25,290 bases of DNA. It comes from JBQTJN01 sp052387095. GTDB lineage: Bacteria; Pseudomonadota; Alphaproteobacteria; Micavibrionales; Micavibrionaceae. The translations under genes and the position numbers were made by a program. Each line of letters begins with the position of its first letter. The stretch's first letter is position 1. This document shows positions 7,769 through 16,284 of the stretch, piece by piece. The notes under the pieces were generated by a model. It saw only the letters and a list, made by a program, of their open reading frames with translations. It made no database searches and was not told the origin of the DNA. The DNA lies in contig JBQTJN010000076.1 in the NCBI GenBank assembly GCA_052387095.1, forward strand, positions 1 through 25,290, read 5' to 3'.

Positions 7769-8739
7769 TAATCCTTGTACCATGCGATAAATCTCGGCAC
7801 ACCCTCGGTGATTTTTGTTTTCGGATGGTAGCCTACGATGCGTGTTGTTTCAGCGACATCCGCATAAGTCTGCGCCACGTCGCCTGCTTGCATGCCCTGC
7901 ATATCGATATCGGCCTTTTTGCCCAGTTCCTTCTCGATGATCCGTACAAAATCCGTTAAATCTTCGCTGCGCGTATTGCCGATATTAAGAACGCGGTGTG
8001 GCGCCTCCTTTTCTATGACAGGCGGATGATCGAGAACACCCAGAACCCCATCGACAATATCATCTATATAAGTGAAATCGCGCTTCATGTTCCCGTAATT
8101 GAACAACGGCACTTTCTCCCCTTCGCTGATCGCCTTGGTGAAAATGAACAGCGCCATGTCAGGCCGTCCCCACGGACCATATACCGTAAAAAACCGCAAG
8201 CCCGTTTGCGGCATATTATAAAGATGGGCGTAACTCTGGCTCATCAGCTCGTTACTGCGCTTGGTTGCAGCATAAAGCGACAGGGGTTTGCTGACATCAT
8301 CCTCCACCGAGAACGGCAGCTTTTCATTACCGCCATAAACCGAGGAAGAACTCGCATAAACCAGGTGCTCAAAACCTTCCGTATGCCGGCACATCTCCAT
8401 CACGGTCAGATGCCCCATGCAGTTGCTCGAAATATAGGCATAAGGATTAATCAACGAATAGCGCACCCCTGCCTGCGCTGCTAAATGCACGACACGTTTG
8501 AACGGCCCATGCATCTCCCATAATTTTTTCATACCTGACCGGTCGGAAATATCCAGTTTGACGAATTTGAAATTGGTGAAGTTCTCCAGTTGCTGCAGGC
8601 GTGCCTGCTTCAGGTTGACATCGTAATAATCATTGAGATTATCGATCCCGACAACATCCTCGCCCCGCTGCAAAAGCCTTAGCGCCGTGTGAAACCCGAT
8701 GAAACCCGCCGTACCCGTCACAAGAATAGGGTTTTTCAT
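7753..8739 (-). CDS. UDP-uronate 4-epimerase-like SDR (GAE/LpsL/TviC group)
   Basis: This 328-residue extended short-chain dehydrogenase has an NAD-binding GTAGFIG (9-15), the family segment DNLNDYYDVNLKQARL (33-48), catalytic Ser in YASSSSVYG (128-136) and Tyr-Lys YAATK (156-160). The DYYDVNLK pattern is characteristic of UDP-glucuronate 4-epimerases (UDP-GlcA to UDP-GalA). It lies 3 nt downstream of a TviB/WbpO-type dehydrogenase, so the true substrate could instead be the aminouronate made by that enzyme, as for TviC. Both readings give a C4-epimerised UDP-uronic or UDP-aminouronic acid for glycan assembly. The gene is intact. Confidence 0.87.
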   Translation of the reverse strand: MKNPILVTGTAGFIGFHTALRLLQRGEDVVGIDNLNDYYDVNLKQARLQQLENFTNFKFVKLDISDRSGMKKLWEMHGPFKRVVHLAAQAGVRYSLINPYAYISSNCMGHLTVMEMCRHTEGFEHLVYASSSSVYGGNEKLPFSVEDDVSKPLSLYAATKRSNELMSQSYAHLYNMPQTGLRFFTVYGPWGRPDMALFIFTKAISEGEKVPLFNYGNMKRDFTYIDDIVDGVLGVLDHPPVIEKEAPHRVLNIGNTRSEDLTDFVRIIEKELGKKADIDMQGMQAGDVAQTYADVAETTRIVGYHPKTKITEGVPRFIAWYKDYYGVS

Positions 8740-8742
8740 GAT

Positions 8743-10020
8743 CTATAACGCCCTGTAGCCGGGCAGCATCCCGATATCGGTGCCGCGCCAGAGATTTTTG
8801 AAATCATAAATAAATGCCTCGTTCTTTAAAAATACTTGTACATCAGGTGCTTTCAGACCCCGGTATTCCTTGTGCGCTACCACCACCGCCACGCCGTCAT
8901 ATATTTTTTTATCCGGCAATGCGCCAATCAGTTCAACCCCGTATTCATGTTTCACTTCCGAGCTTTCTGCGTGGCTATCGTGAATATCGACAACATGCCC
9001 CTGCGCCTGCAGGCGCTTTACAATATCCATCACCTTGGTATTGCGGATATCGTTTATATTTTCCTTGAAGGTAAAGCCGAGAATGAGAACGCGGCCTTTG
9101 CGCGGCAACAGCGTATCGATCTGGTCCGCGACAAACAAACCCATCTCATCATTGATCTTGCGGCCCGCCAGGATAATTTCCGGATGATGCCCCACCTCCT
9201 GCGCGCAATGCGCGAGATAATAGGGATCAACGCCGATGCAATGCCCGCCGACCAGCCCCGGGGTAAAAGGCAGAAAATTCCATTTCGTCCCCGCAGCCTG
9301 CAGCACATCATGTGTCGACAGCCCGAGCTTGCTCAGCACCATCGTGATTTCATTGATAAAAGCGACATTAATGTCCCGCTGCGCGTTCTCGATCGCTTTC
9401 GAGGCCTCAGCTGTACGGATATCACGCGCCCTGAAAATATTGCCCCCATTCATTGACCCGTATAAGACCGCCAGGAAATCCGTGACCTCCGGAGTCTGCC
9501 CCGCCACCACCTTGGTGATTTTCTGCACCGTGTGCTCGGCATCGCCCGGATTTATCCGCTCTGGCGAATATCCGAGAAAAAAATCAACGCCGCATTTCAG
9601 GCCGCTGCCCTCCGCCAGGATCGGCCCGCATATATCTTCTGTCACGCCCGGATAGACCGTGCTTTCATAAACCACGATGCTGCCCTTCTTCAGATAAGGC
9701 GTCACCGCTTTCGACGCCGCGCGTACGGCTGCCAGATCCGGATTGTTCCGATCATCCAGAGGTGTTGGCACCGTGATAATAAAAACATCGCAGCCCTTTA
9801 AATCATCCGCATTTCCGGTAAAAACGCATTGTGTATTTTTGAGATCTTCGGATTTCAGTTCGCGGTTCGTGTCGATCCCCGCCTGCAGCGATTTGATCCG
9901 CGCTTCGAAAATATCGAATCCCGTCACCTTTATATGGCGCGCCAGCATAACGGCGAGCGGCATCCCGACATAGCCCAGGCCGATCACGGCAGCATGACAA
10001 TTCTGGAGATTTAAGGTCAT
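8743..10020 (-). CDS. UDP-sugar 6-dehydrogenase, TviB/WbpO type
   Basis: This 425-residue enzyme oxidises a UDP-hexose or UDP-N-acetylhexosamine C6 alcohol to the carboxylate in two NAD+-dependent steps. It has the Rossmann motif GLGYVG (14-19), YESTVYPG (118-125), SPERINPGD (152-160) and the catalytic-Cys segment GLVGGHCIGVDPYYL with Cys261. The GTKWNFLPFTPGLVGGHC context is typical of UDP-GlcNAc/UDP-GalNAc dehydrogenases, not of plain UDP-glucose dehydrogenases. The start chosen is ATG 10018-10020, where AAGGAA sits almost touching the ATG. An in-frame TTG about 17 codons upstream has a well-spaced GGAGG, so the N-terminus could be longer. It forms a two-gene operon with the epimerase. Confidence 0.86.
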   Translation of the reverse strand: MTLNLQNCHAAVIGLGYVGMPLAVMLARHIKVTGFDIFEARIKSLQAGIDTNRELKSEDLKNTQCVFTGNADDLKGCDVFIITVPTPLDDRNNPDLAAVRAASKAVTPYLKKGSIVVYESTVYPGVTEDICGPILAEGSGLKCGVDFFLGYSPERINPGDAEHTVQKITKVVAGQTPEVTDFLAVLYGSMNGGNIFRARDIRTAEASKAIENAQRDINVAFINEITMVLSKLGLSTHDVLQAAGTKWNFLPFTPGLVGGHCIGVDPYYLAHCAQEVGHHPEIILAGRKINDEMGLFVADQIDTLLPRKGRVLILGFTFKENINDIRNTKVMDIVKRLQAQGHVVDIHDSHAESSEVKHEYGVELIGALPDKKIYDGVAVVVAHKEYRGLKAPDVQVFLKNEAFIYDFKNLWRGTDIGMLPGYRAL

Positions 10021-10099
10021 TTCCTTGATTTCATTATGATTTAAGTGCCCCGCGGATTTATAACCCAAGGCCCCTCCAAAGACAAACCTGAAAAGAAAC

Positions 10100-10134
10100 T
10101 TGACGCGGGATCCCGCCTGTGATAGGAATATAAT
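10100..10134 (+). promoter_or_regulatory. Candidate promoter with a 12-bp palindrome in the spacer
   Basis: TTGACG (10100-10105) resembles a -35 box. TAGGAA (10123-10128) at 17-nt spacing, or a consensus TATAAT (10129-10134) at 23-nt spacing, could be the -10. A perfect palindrome GCGGGATCCCGC (10105-10116) lies between the boxes and could be an operator. It would drive the SGNH-algF-algI operon. Confidence 0.45.
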
Positions 10135-10163
10135 CCTCAAACGCTACAATTGTGTCTTATTCG

Positions 10164-10190
10164 GCGGCCGCCTTATCCGGCCGCTTTTTT
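10164..10190 (+). terminator. Terminator-like hairpin in the leader of the SGNH gene
   Basis: GCGGCC (10164-10169) pairs perfectly with GGCCGC (10179-10184) around a 9-nt loop and is followed by six T residues (10185-10190), 14 nt before the start codon at 10204. With no gene upstream on this strand to terminate, it may act as an attenuator, or be a remnant carried in with the SGNH gene. Confidence 0.65.
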
Positions 10191-10203
10191 CATGGAGATT
10201 TTA

Positions 10204-11466
10204 ATGTTTTTAAAAGTAGGCCGGGGTCTGACTCCTCTTAAAGGCGGACGCCTTGTCGATACCGCCACCAAAACTGCCGCAGTTTTTGGCGATTCCATTT
10301 CCGCTGCGAATATGCAGACCTCAGGCGGCACGCAGCGCACCTCGGAAAATGTCGGCTACCTCACATGCTACAACGTGCTCTCCCTTAACCGCATGTATTT
10401 TCCGAACGCCAACAATCTCGGCCTTTCCGGCGACGACACCTCGGAAATGCTTGCGCGCAAAAACGACCTCTCCGCGCTGACTTTTGACGTCTGCTTTGTC
10501 ATGGGCGGCACGAACGATATTATCGCTCAAACATCGACTGCGACTATTATTTCCAACCTTGGCACGATCTACGATTATATTTCAAACACGCTTGGAAAAA
10601 CGCTCATAGCTCTGACTATCCTTCCGCGCACATCCTGGACACCCCTCGCGGGCGGGCAGATCACCACGGCCAAGGCCGCGATTAATACCGTCAATGCATG
10701 GATTATGGCACAGCACGGTTCACGTGGCGGCCGGGTCATATCGGCCAACTTGCATACGTCCATGGATAACGGCAGCGGCGAGGCTATTGCAAACAGTGTG
10801 AATGACGGAATTCACCCCTCGCCTTACGGCGGCATGCTGAACGGCATGGACATTTATAATCGCCTGCTGCCATACTACGGCAAAGCGGCGATGCCGAATT
10901 TCACCACTGGCAATCTGCTCGTCAATGGCACGCTGACAGGAACCGGCGGCAACGTTTCGACAAATTTCACCGGCACATGCGCAACCACATTCACCTGCAA
11001 CGGCTCCGGCGGCACAGGCGGGCGCACCGCGTCAAAGAACGGCGACGGCTCGCAGCGTCTCGTCATGGCCGTAACAGGCGGCGGCACTGCCGATACCTGC
11101 CGGATGACGCAATCCATCATCAGCGGGTTTACAGTCGGCGAGACGGTCTACGCAACAGTCCTCGTTCAGATCTCCGGCATGCCCGTCAATATCTACAGTA
11201 ATTCGCTACAGCTGCGCCTGACCGGCACCGGCGTGCCGACGCTTGCCAATGTCTTCGGGCTCGATAAAAGAACCAGCGCCGACCTGTTGCCGGAATGCTA
11301 TACCACAGTCACACCCGGCAAATACCTGATCCAGACGCCCGACCTGGCCATCATTTCGGGCAGTTCCATAAGCCTTGAATGGCGGTACGAGATGCTGGGC
11401 ACTTCTTCGGTGAGTCCAAGCTCGGGAACGGTGGATATTTTCGGCGCAGGCCTATATAAAAGATAG
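10204..11466 (+). CDS. SGNH/GDSL-family hydrolase with C-terminal beta-rich domain
   Basis: The 420-residue protein has an SGNH esterase core: block I GDSIS with nucleophile Ser31, a GGTND block at 101-105 (Asn104), and the catalytic Asp-x-x-His as DGIHPS (D201, H204). Residues from about 230 form a Gly/Thr/Ser/Asn-rich beta-type region resembling a carbohydrate-binding or phage-tail-like jelly roll. There is no signal peptide, which is odd for an enzyme next to AlgF and AlgI, which act in the membrane and periplasm. The ATG at 10204 is set by GGAGA at 10194-10198. It leads an operon with algF (1 nt later) and algI. It may be an esterase or acetyltransferase acting on the acetylated polymer; a phage-derived origin is also possible. 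Confidence 0.78.
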   Translation: MFLKVGRGLTPLKGGRLVDTATKTAAVFGDSISAANMQTSGGTQRTSENVGYLTCYNVLSLNRMYFPNANNLGLSGDDTSEMLARKNDLSALTFDVCFVMGGTNDIIAQTSTATIISNLGTIYDYISNTLGKTLIALTILPRTSWTPLAGGQITTAKAAINTVNAWIMAQHGSRGGRVISANLHTSMDNGSGEAIANSVNDGIHPSPYGGMLNGMDIYNRLLPYYGKAAMPNFTTGNLLVNGTLTGTGGNVSTNFTGTCATTFTCNGSGGTGGRTASKNGDGSQRLVMAVTGGGTADTCRMTQSIISGFTVGETVYATVLVQISGMPVNIYSNSLQLRLTGTGVPTLANVFGLDKRTSADLLPECYTTVTPGKYLIQTPDLAIISGSSISLEWRYEMLGTSSVSPSSGTVDIFGAGLYKR

Positions 11467-11467
11467 G

Positions 11468-12112
11468 ATGAACAAAAAATTTCTAATCCTGTTTTGTATT
11501 GTCTTGTGCATGCCTTTTGCCGTTCACGCCACGGACGAAGGCCTTTATGACCCTGTAGCACCAAAAAATTCCGCATTTTTTCGCTTTTTGAATGCGGATC
11601 ACAATGCAGGAGCCATAACGCCGCAGGCGAATGGCAGGAAATATAGGGAAACCGGCTATAAATCCCTGACACCATATTATGTTCTTCTTGCAGGAAAAGC
11701 CGGCTTCACATTCGGCGGTAAAAAAATCGTGGAAACTCTCGCACCGGGAAAATTTTATACCGTGACTACATATAAAGGTCAGACACGATTCATGCCGGAC
11801 AAACCGCTCCAATTCCGCGCCAAGTCACTCCTGTCTTTTTACAATATGACAGAACAGGAAAAACTGACACTGAAACTGGCAGAACAGGACATAAATATTA
11901 TCGATGCGGTAGCCGCCGGCCAAAGCGGGTTTCGTGAGATCAACCCGGTCACGCTGACCATGGCCATCTTCGATAAGAACAACAAAAAAATCGCGGATAT
12001 CCAGCTTTTAACATTGGAGCGCGGCTCTGCCTATACAATCGCCGCATTTGAGAGAGAAAAAGGTAAACTGGAATTTGAAATCGTAAGAAACACGACAGAT
12101 ACGAAAATATAA
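11468..12112 (+). CDS. algF: Alginate O-acetylation protein AlgF
   Basis: AlgF is the periplasmic adaptor of the alginate O-acetyltransferase complex (AlgI-AlgJ-AlgF, with AlgX). The 214-residue length matches the family (about 215). It has a signal peptide (MNKKFLILFCIVL..., cleavage near residue 21), the N-terminal LYDPVAPKNSAFFRFLNA block (26-43), and the C-terminal signature REINPV (156-161) followed by KKIADIQLLTLERG (173-186). The start lies 1 nt after the SGNH stop, suggesting translational coupling, and algI follows after 8 nt. I rate the identification as strong because the conserved C-terminal block is intact. Confidence 0.88.
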   Translation: MNKKFLILFCIVLCMPFAVHATDEGLYDPVAPKNSAFFRFLNADHNAGAITPQANGRKYRETGYKSLTPYYVLLAGKAGFTFGGKKIVETLAPGKFYTVTTYKGQTRFMPDKPLQFRAKSLLSFYNMTEQEKLTLKLAEQDINIIDAVAAGQSGFREINPVTLTMAIFDKNNKKIADIQLLTLERGSAYTIAAFEREKGKLEFEIVRNTTDTKI

Positions 12113-12120
12113 AATCCCTT

Positions 12121-13509
12121 ATGGTTTTTTCATCCCCGATATTTTTATTCGCCTTTTTACCGTTTTTTCTTGTGGCTTATTACGCTACACCGCTGCGCCA
12201 CAGATCTTTAACGATCCTGATCGGCAGTTATATTTTTTACGGCTGGTGGCGGCTCGATTTCCTGGCACTGCTGATCGGCCTGACTGCTGCGAATTATATC
12301 TGCGGACGAAATATCTCCGCACGGGAAAATGCGAAATTCTGGCTGATCGCCGGAATTACCGGGAATCTGCTGGTTCTGGCTATTTTCAAATATTTGAACT
12401 TCGGCATCGATACACTGAATGCCCTGCTCGAACAATCAGGCCTCACCACGATTGAAGTCCTGCGTTTTATACTACCCATCGGTATATCATTTCATATTTT
12501 CCAGCTGATAAGTTTCCTGATCGATCTTAATCGCGGTGAAACGGCGCCACCGCGCCAATTTACGGATTTCGCCGCTTTTGTTTCACTCTTTCCGCAGATG
12601 GTTGCCGGCCCGGTCATTCGCTACAAGGATATCGCCACGCAGTTTGAAACCCGCACCCACAATTTCGACAATTTTTCCGAGGGCTCGCGCCGTTTCATGA
12701 TAGGCTTTGCCAAGAAAGTCCTGATCGCCGACATGGTCGCGCCACTCGCCGATGCCGCGTTCGGCATCCATGATCCGCATCTGGTTGATGCCTGGATCGG
12801 CGTGATCGCCTACACGATGCAGCTCTATTTCGATTTTTCCGGCTATTCCGGTATGGCGATCGGTTTGGCCTTGATGATGGGTTTCCGCTTTCCGGAGAAC
12901 TTCGACGCGCCCTATTTGAGCTGCTCCATTAGCGAATTCTGGCGCCGCTGGCACATCACGCTCTCGACCTGGCTGCGCGATTATCTCTATATCCCGCTCG
13001 GCGGCAACCGCAAGGGTCCTGCACGGACTTATATAAACATATTCATTACCATGCTGCTCGGCGGCCTCTGGCATGGCGCCAACTGGACTTTTATTCTCTG
13101 GGGCGCGTTTCACGGCGGGATCATGGTTCTCGAACGCGCAGCTGGGATCCGCGGCGACCCGCAAGATGTTATGACGCCCATGAAAAACCTATCCCGCATC
13201 GCACTGACATTTTTCCTGATCATGATGGGATGGGTTTTATTCCGCGCTGAAAATGTACAGGCCGCGCTGGATATGTACCATGGCCTCTTCGGCCTGAATG
13301 GTCTGTCCATACACGATGCTTTCCGCTGGCAAACCCGGGGCACGGCTATAACCGCACTTATCATCGGCCTGCTGATCGTATTTGTAAGGCCTTATCTGAA
13401 AAGCCAGAAGAATTTTATCTGGCAAGCAGGCACAGCCGGCCTTTTTCTGTTCGCCGTCACACGGATCCTGGCGCAAAATTATGCACCGTTTTTATATTTT
13501 CAGTTTTAA
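12121..13509 (+). CDS. algI: MBOAT-family alginate O-acetyltransferase AlgI
   Basis: AlgI is the polytopic inner-membrane protein that passes acetyl groups from a cytosolic donor to periplasmic partners for mannuronate O-acetylation. The 462-residue protein opens with MVFSSPIFLFAFLPFFL, has about ten hydrophobic segments, and carries the MBOAT core: YFDFSGYSGMAIG, SEFWRRWHITLSTWLRDYLYIPLGG with His278, and GGLWHGANW with the invariant His318. It is co-transcribed with algF. Its 3' end overlaps the convergent alg8 gene by 18 nt. Similar MBOATs modify other glycans (DltB, PatA), but AlgF next door and the alginate genes around it favour AlgI. Confidence 0.9.
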   Translation: MVFSSPIFLFAFLPFFLVAYYATPLRHRSLTILIGSYIFYGWWRLDFLALLIGLTAANYICGRNISARENAKFWLIAGITGNLLVLAIFKYLNFGIDTLNALLEQSGLTTIEVLRFILPIGISFHIFQLISFLIDLNRGETAPPRQFTDFAAFVSLFPQMVAGPVIRYKDIATQFETRTHNFDNFSEGSRRFMIGFAKKVLIADMVAPLADAAFGIHDPHLVDAWIGVIAYTMQLYFDFSGYSGMAIGLALMMGFRFPENFDAPYLSCSISEFWRRWHITLSTWLRDYLYIPLGGNRKGPARTYINIFITMLLGGLWHGANWTFILWGAFHGGIMVLERAAGIRGDPQDVMTPMKNLSRIALTFFLIMMGWVLFRAENVQAALDMYHGLFGLNGLSIHDAFRWQTRGTAITALIIGLLIVFVRPYLKSQKNFIWQAGTAGLFLFAVTRILAQNYAPFLYFQF

Positions 13510-14964
13510 CGCCCCGGACAATAATCCGACCGCGCAGACAAAAACCAGCATCGCCACACTGTAACTGAAAGCCGACGAAAAATTCCGCATGCGCTTCTGC
13601 CGCACATTCAATCCACGTGGCAGCCGGGTTTTCTGCCGCGTCCATGATTGCCGGTCAAGCCGGAAGAAAACATAAGTTTTAATCAGTGAACCCCAGATCT
13701 GGTTGTAATAAATCAGGAATGGATAGGTCCAGCTGACCTGCCCGCGCACTGCGAAGATCATCAGGCTCATCACCCAGCGCGTGAATCCGATCCAGACAAG
13801 ATAAATAAAAATAAAAACCGCGCCATGCTCAATCGCGAGGAACAGCGCGAACACCGGGCCAGCCAACGCCGTCCACATCGAAATGCGCTGATCAACCAGA
13901 CACCACCACGGGAAAAACCCGGCACGCCGCGGCCCGACTTTGATCGCCCGCCCGTTTGTGCGCAGCATATTCCCGGACCAGCGGAATATCAGCTGCGTCG
14001 TAGCCTTAAAAAAATTGCGTGAGGGCGGGTGCTCAACCGTCCGCACCGCAACATCCGGCACATAGAGCATCTCCCAGCCTTGCTTCAACACCCAGAACCA
14101 TGTCGATTTGTCGTCGCCCGTCAAAAATTTAAACCGCCCGAGTCTCCAATGATCAAGGGAATCATGTTCCACCTGCGCAATAAAGCCGGGATCTGTGATA
14201 ATCGAGGCACGGAACATCGACATGCGCCCCGTGAGTGTCAAAACTTTACGCGACAATGCAATCGAGGACATTAAAATCTGCCGTTGCGCGAACCGCAGTT
14301 CATGCCAGTTGCGGATCAGTTTCGATCCCCGTACATCGCAGATCTCATCCGTCGTCAGCGCACCAAGATGCGGGCGCAAGTGGAAAAACGGCACGCAGGC
14401 CCGCACCAGCCCCGGCCCGATAATAGAATCTCCGTCAATAACCGCGACAACCGCATCCGGATGCGGCATGTCGCGGGAAATGGCGCGAAAACCCTGCGCC
14501 AATCCGTCGCGTTTGCCGCTACCGGGAATGCGCAGGATCTTCAGGGAAACATGCGCGGGCGGCGCAAGCGCCGCGAATAACGTCTGCACAATCATTTCAT
14601 CGGCTTTTTCAACAAGCGAGGCGACGATTTTCGCCGGGATGCCGCACGTGATCGCTTCTTCCATCGCCGCGCGATAAACAGAAATGCTCGTCTGTGTTTC
14701 GATCCTGTAAGATGTGATCAGGAAATAAATATGCGGCGGCGGAAAATCCTGCGCATAAGAGTCTGCTTTCCGGCGCAGGCGCGGAAATGTAATGCGCCGG
14801 TAAATCCAGTGACGGGCGTAATGAACGAGGCCCCATGAATAACGCCAGAGCGCAAGGCCGCCGACCACGAGAATAAATTGCTCCGCACCCGGCTGCAGCG
14901 TCACCGGCGGCAACAACGTCGCTACCGCAAGCAACAGCATCGTATAAGCAAAAAAGCCGATCAC
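13492..14964 (-). CDS. alg8: Alginate polymerase catalytic subunit Alg8
   Basis: Alg8 is the inner-membrane GT2 processive glycosyltransferase that polymerises GDP-mannuronate. The protein is about 490 residues, as in Pseudomonas (about 494). It has N-terminal membrane segments (1-45), a GT2 core with DGDS (179-182), TDE (207-209), GDDKSTW (285-291) and RWSGNMLR (330-337, the QxxRW-like site), then several C-terminal membrane helices. I place the start at GTG 14962-14964, which forms a GTGA overlap with the algD stop and has AGGGA 8 nt upstream; a TTG at 14970 would add two residues. Activation by Alg44 and c-di-GMP is expected from the family. Confidence 0.9.
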   Translation of the reverse strand: MIGFFAYTMLLLAVATLLPPVTLQPGAEQFILVVGGLALWRYSWGLVHYARHWIYRRITFPRLRRKADSYAQDFPPPHIYFLITSYRIETQTSISVYRAAMEEAITCGIPAKIVASLVEKADEMIVQTLFAALAPPAHVSLKILRIPGSGKRDGLAQGFRAISRDMPHPDAVVAVIDGDSIIGPGLVRACVPFFHLRPHLGALTTDEICDVRGSKLIRNWHELRFAQRQILMSSIALSRKVLTLTGRMSMFRASIITDPGFIAQVEHDSLDHWRLGRFKFLTGDDKSTWFWVLKQGWEMLYVPDVAVRTVEHPPSRNFFKATTQLIFRWSGNMLRTNGRAIKVGPRRAGFFPWWCLVDQRISMWTALAGPVFALFLAIEHGAVFIFIYLVWIGFTRWVMSLMIFAVRGQVSWTYPFLIYYNQIWGSLIKTYVFFRLDRQSWTRQKTRLPRGLNVRQKRMRNFSSAFSYSVAMLVFVCAVGLLSGALKLKI

Positions 14965-16217
14965 CAGCAAATTCCCTGATAATTTTCGCGTTTGCGCACC
15001 TGCTCATCCAGCCGCACAAGATCAATAATCGCCACATCCGGCGGTAATTTGTTCAAACCCGCATGAAAATGCCCGGCCACAATCACGCCCGCAGTTTTGA
15101 AAATCTCTTCTGGTTTATCAACCATGCGTTTGGCAATTTTTTCCTCACCGCCCCGCACAAGAGGATCATAAATTTTCAGATTATAATTCTGATCGATCAG
15201 AATATAGGCAAGCCGCAAGAGCGGGCTCTCCCGCACATCGCTCGTTCCGGGTTTAAAAGATAAGCCAATCAGACCAATATTTTTCTCCCCTGTTTTTTTA
15301 ATCATATCCACCGCGCAGGCGATTTGCTCATCATTGCTATAAAGAAGGGAGTCAAAAAACGGCGTGTTCGTATTTTTTGCGCCTGCCCCCGCCTGCAAAG
15401 CGCGAAGATCCTTGAGCAAACACGAACCGCCAAAGGCAAAGCCGGGCTTCAGATAGGCCTTCGATATATTCAGCTTGGTATCAAGACAAAAAATATCCAT
15501 GACCTCGTGGCTATCGACGCCATGCGCTTTGAGTACATTGCCAATCTCGTTGGCAAAGCCGATTTTTGTCGCGTGCCAGGCATTATCGGCATATTTTACG
15601 CCTTCCGCAATTTCCAGCGTTGTAATGGCGCGCGGCGCCTTGATTTTTCTATACAGCGCATCGATCATTTCGGCCGACCTTCCGTCAACCGCACCGATCA
15701 CGATTTTAGGTGGGTGAAAATAATCATGCAAGGCCGTACCTTCGCGCAAAAATTCCGGGTTATTACCAAAGCTGAAATCCCGGCCCGCTTTCTTGCCGGA
15801 TACTTCCTCGATCATGGATAAAATCACCCGCGCCGACCCCGGCAGCATCGTGCTGCGCAGAACAACGCAGTGATAGGCTTTATCCGCAAGAACCACTGCG
15901 ATCTCCCGGCAGGCTGCCTCAACATAATCAAGGCGAAGCGCACCATTTTCATCTCCCGGCGTGCCAACGCAGACAAAAGACATATCGGAATTCATCAACG
16001 CATCGCTTGCATCCGTTGCGGCGCGCAAAGCACCGCTTTGCACATGCTTGCGGATCATGAGCCCAAGATCGGTTTCAGAAACCGGCGCACGCCCAGCCCG
16101 GATCGCATCCATCTTCGCCGCATCAATATCAAAAACAATAACTTCGTGCCCGGATTCAGCCAGACAGGCCGCGCTTACGGCGCCCACATAACCGATGCCG
16201 AAAATGCTAATTCTCAT
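14961..16217 (-). CDS. algD: GDP-mannose 6-dehydrogenase AlgD
   Basis: AlgD makes GDP-mannuronic acid, the committed alginate precursor, in the cytosol. The 418-residue protein (436 in Pseudomonas) has the Rossmann motif GIGYVG (7-12), VGTPGDENG (84-92), the AlgD-type NNPEFLREGTALHDY (152-166) and the catalytic segment KPGFAFGGSC with Cys266. The usual Pro after Cys-Leu is replaced: the sequence reads CLLKD where CLPKD is normal. The NNPEFLRE and GFAFGGSC blocks fit GDP-mannose dehydrogenases better than UDP-glucose dehydrogenases. It is translationally coupled to alg8 and divergent from algJ across a 67-nt gap. Confidence 0.9.
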   Translation of the reverse strand: MRISIFGIGYVGAVSAACLAESGHEVIVFDIDAAKMDAIRAGRAPVSETDLGLMIRKHVQSGALRAATDASDALMNSDMSFVCVGTPGDENGALRLDYVEAACREIAVVLADKAYHCVVLRSTMLPGSARVILSMIEEVSGKKAGRDFSFGNNPEFLREGTALHDYFHPPKIVIGAVDGRSAEMIDALYRKIKAPRAITTLEIAEGVKYADNAWHATKIGFANEIGNVLKAHGVDSHEVMDIFCLDTKLNISKAYLKPGFAFGGSCLLKDLRALQAGAGAKNTNTPFFDSLLYSNDEQIACAVDMIKKTGEKNIGLIGLSFKPGTSDVRESPLLRLAYILIDQNYNLKIYDPLVRGGEEKIAKRMVDKPEEIFKTAGVIVAGHFHAGLNKLPPDVAIIDLVRLDEQVRKRENYQGICW

Positions 16218-16284
16218 AATGCATTCCCAAGGTCGTTCTTTATTTTTAAAAGCAGAGCTCTATAAAGTATGATCCGGAGTGCAA

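Noticed and set aside
7154..7783. 209-residue minus-strand open frame
   Set aside because: It is antisense to the second GT4 gene, with no motifs of its own.
8836..9456. 206-residue plus-strand open frame
   Set aside because: It is antisense to the UDP-sugar dehydrogenase.
12583..13164. 193-residue minus-strand open frame
   Set aside because: It is antisense to algI. The membrane-protein frame is clearly the coding one.
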